Assembly (NCBI GenBank): GCA_902766415.1
Contig: CACXDR010000206.1
Span: forward strand, 1-5,882
Origin: an uncultured Lachnospiraceae bacterium
GTDB taxonomy: Bacteria > Bacillota_A > Clostridia > Lachnospirales > Lachnospiraceae
Reading direction: 5' to 3'
DNA length: 5,882 nucleotides
Shown: piece by piece, positions 5,520-5,882 of the stretch
Layout: each line of letters opens with the position of its first letter
Numbering within the stretch: the stretch's first letter is position 1
Made by a program: the position numbers and the translations under genes
The notes under the pieces: generated by a model
Database searches by the model: none
Told to the model about the DNA's origin: nothing
Seen by the model: only the letters and a program-made list of their open reading frames with translations

Positions 5520-5882
5520 ATGAAGAAAGATAAGGTCGTACTTGCCTATTCCGGCGGTCTTGACACCACCGCCATCATCCCGTGGCTGAAGGAAAACTTC
5601 AACTATGACGTCATCTGCTGCTGCATCGACTGCGGCCAGGGCAGCGAGCTCGATGGCCTTGACGCGCGCGCGAAGCTTTCCGGCGCGTCGAAGCTCTATG
5701 TTCTCGACGTCAACGACGAATTCGCCGAGGAGTACATCATGCCGTGCGTCCAGGCGGGCGCCGTCTATGAGCACAAGTATCTGCTCGGCACGAGCATGGC
5801 GCGTCCCCTCATCGCGAAGAAGCTTGTCGAGATCGCCCGCAAGGAAAAGGCGGTCGCGATCTGCCACGGCGCTACCGGCAAG
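5520..5882 (+). CDS. argG: Argininosuccinate synthase ArgG, N-terminal part
   Basis: ArgG joins citrulline and aspartate with ATP to make argininosuccinate, the penultimate step of arginine synthesis. The first 121 codons are present; the family is about 400 residues, so the gene continues past the right edge. The N-terminus shows the N-type ATP pyrophosphatase loop AYSGGLDT (9-16), [18 protein letters not shown] (39-56), the substrate-binding [18 protein letters not shown] (89-106), and HGATGK (116-121) at the start of the next ATP/citrulline motif. The ATG at 5520 has AAGGGGAG (5505-5512) 7 nt upstream. It is divergent from argBD and shares the regulatory gap. Residues 33-38 read CCCIDC, a cysteine-rich version of a strand usually rich in valine and alanine. 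argH would be expected downstream but is not visible. Confidence 0.97.
   Translation, partial: MKKDKVVLAYSGGLDTTAIIPWLKENFNYDVICCCIDCGQGSELDGLDARAKLSGASKLYVLDVNDEFAEEYIMPCVQAGAVYEHKYLLGTSMARPLIAKKLVEIARKEKAVAICHGATGK

Noticed and set aside
5481..5867. Minus-strand open frame opposite argG
   Set aside because: It is antisense to a clear argG N-terminus with the ATP-binding motif.

Overview
The window looks like ordinary chromosome of a GC-rich member of the Clostridia (Firmicutes), perhaps a Lachnospiraceae-like lineage. That placement rests on gene content (an Asp23/Gls24 protein, a ComEA with SLBB and helix-hairpin-helix domains, a WalR-like response regulator next to rlmH, a Gx transporter/HepS-I family protein), on strong AGGAGG-type ribosome binding sites, and on sigma-A-like promoters in AT-rich gaps between GC-rich genes. 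No database search was possible, so it is inference.

Layout. All genes but one lie on the minus strand and are read right to left. argB (4294-5187) and argD (3108-4301) form a tightly coupled, overlapping pair that ends at a hairpin terminator (3017-3045). Next come comEA (2047-2964, probable TTG start), an orphan OmpR/PhoB-type response regulator (1264-1956) whose stop codon overlaps the start of rlmH (788-1267), an Asp23 family gene with its own promoter (340-711), a terminator-like hairpin (290-326), and the 5' part of a Gx transporter/HepS-I-like membrane protein (1-266, running off the left edge). On the plus strand argG begins at 5520 and runs off the right edge.

How the genes work together. 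argB and argD supply steps 2 and 4 of ornithine synthesis, and argG supplies the citrulline-to-argininosuccinate step. They diverge from one AT-rich 332-bp gap. That gap holds an extended -10 promoter for argB, a -35/-10 promoter for argG, a good ArgR/AhrC-type ARG box (5337-5354), and a weaker box-like match over the argG -10. Arginine repression of both arms is therefore likely. argC, argJ, argF and argH are not in the window. The left half is housekeeping: ribosome modification (RlmH), envelope-related functions (Asp23, Gx family), DNA uptake (ComEA) and signalling.

I see no mobile element, CRISPR array, RNA gene or clear novel system. The most unusual items are a 33-bp duplication of the 3' tail of argD just after its stop codon, a four-copy 39-bp coding repeat in the ComEA linker, and the kinase-less response regulator coupled to rlmH.
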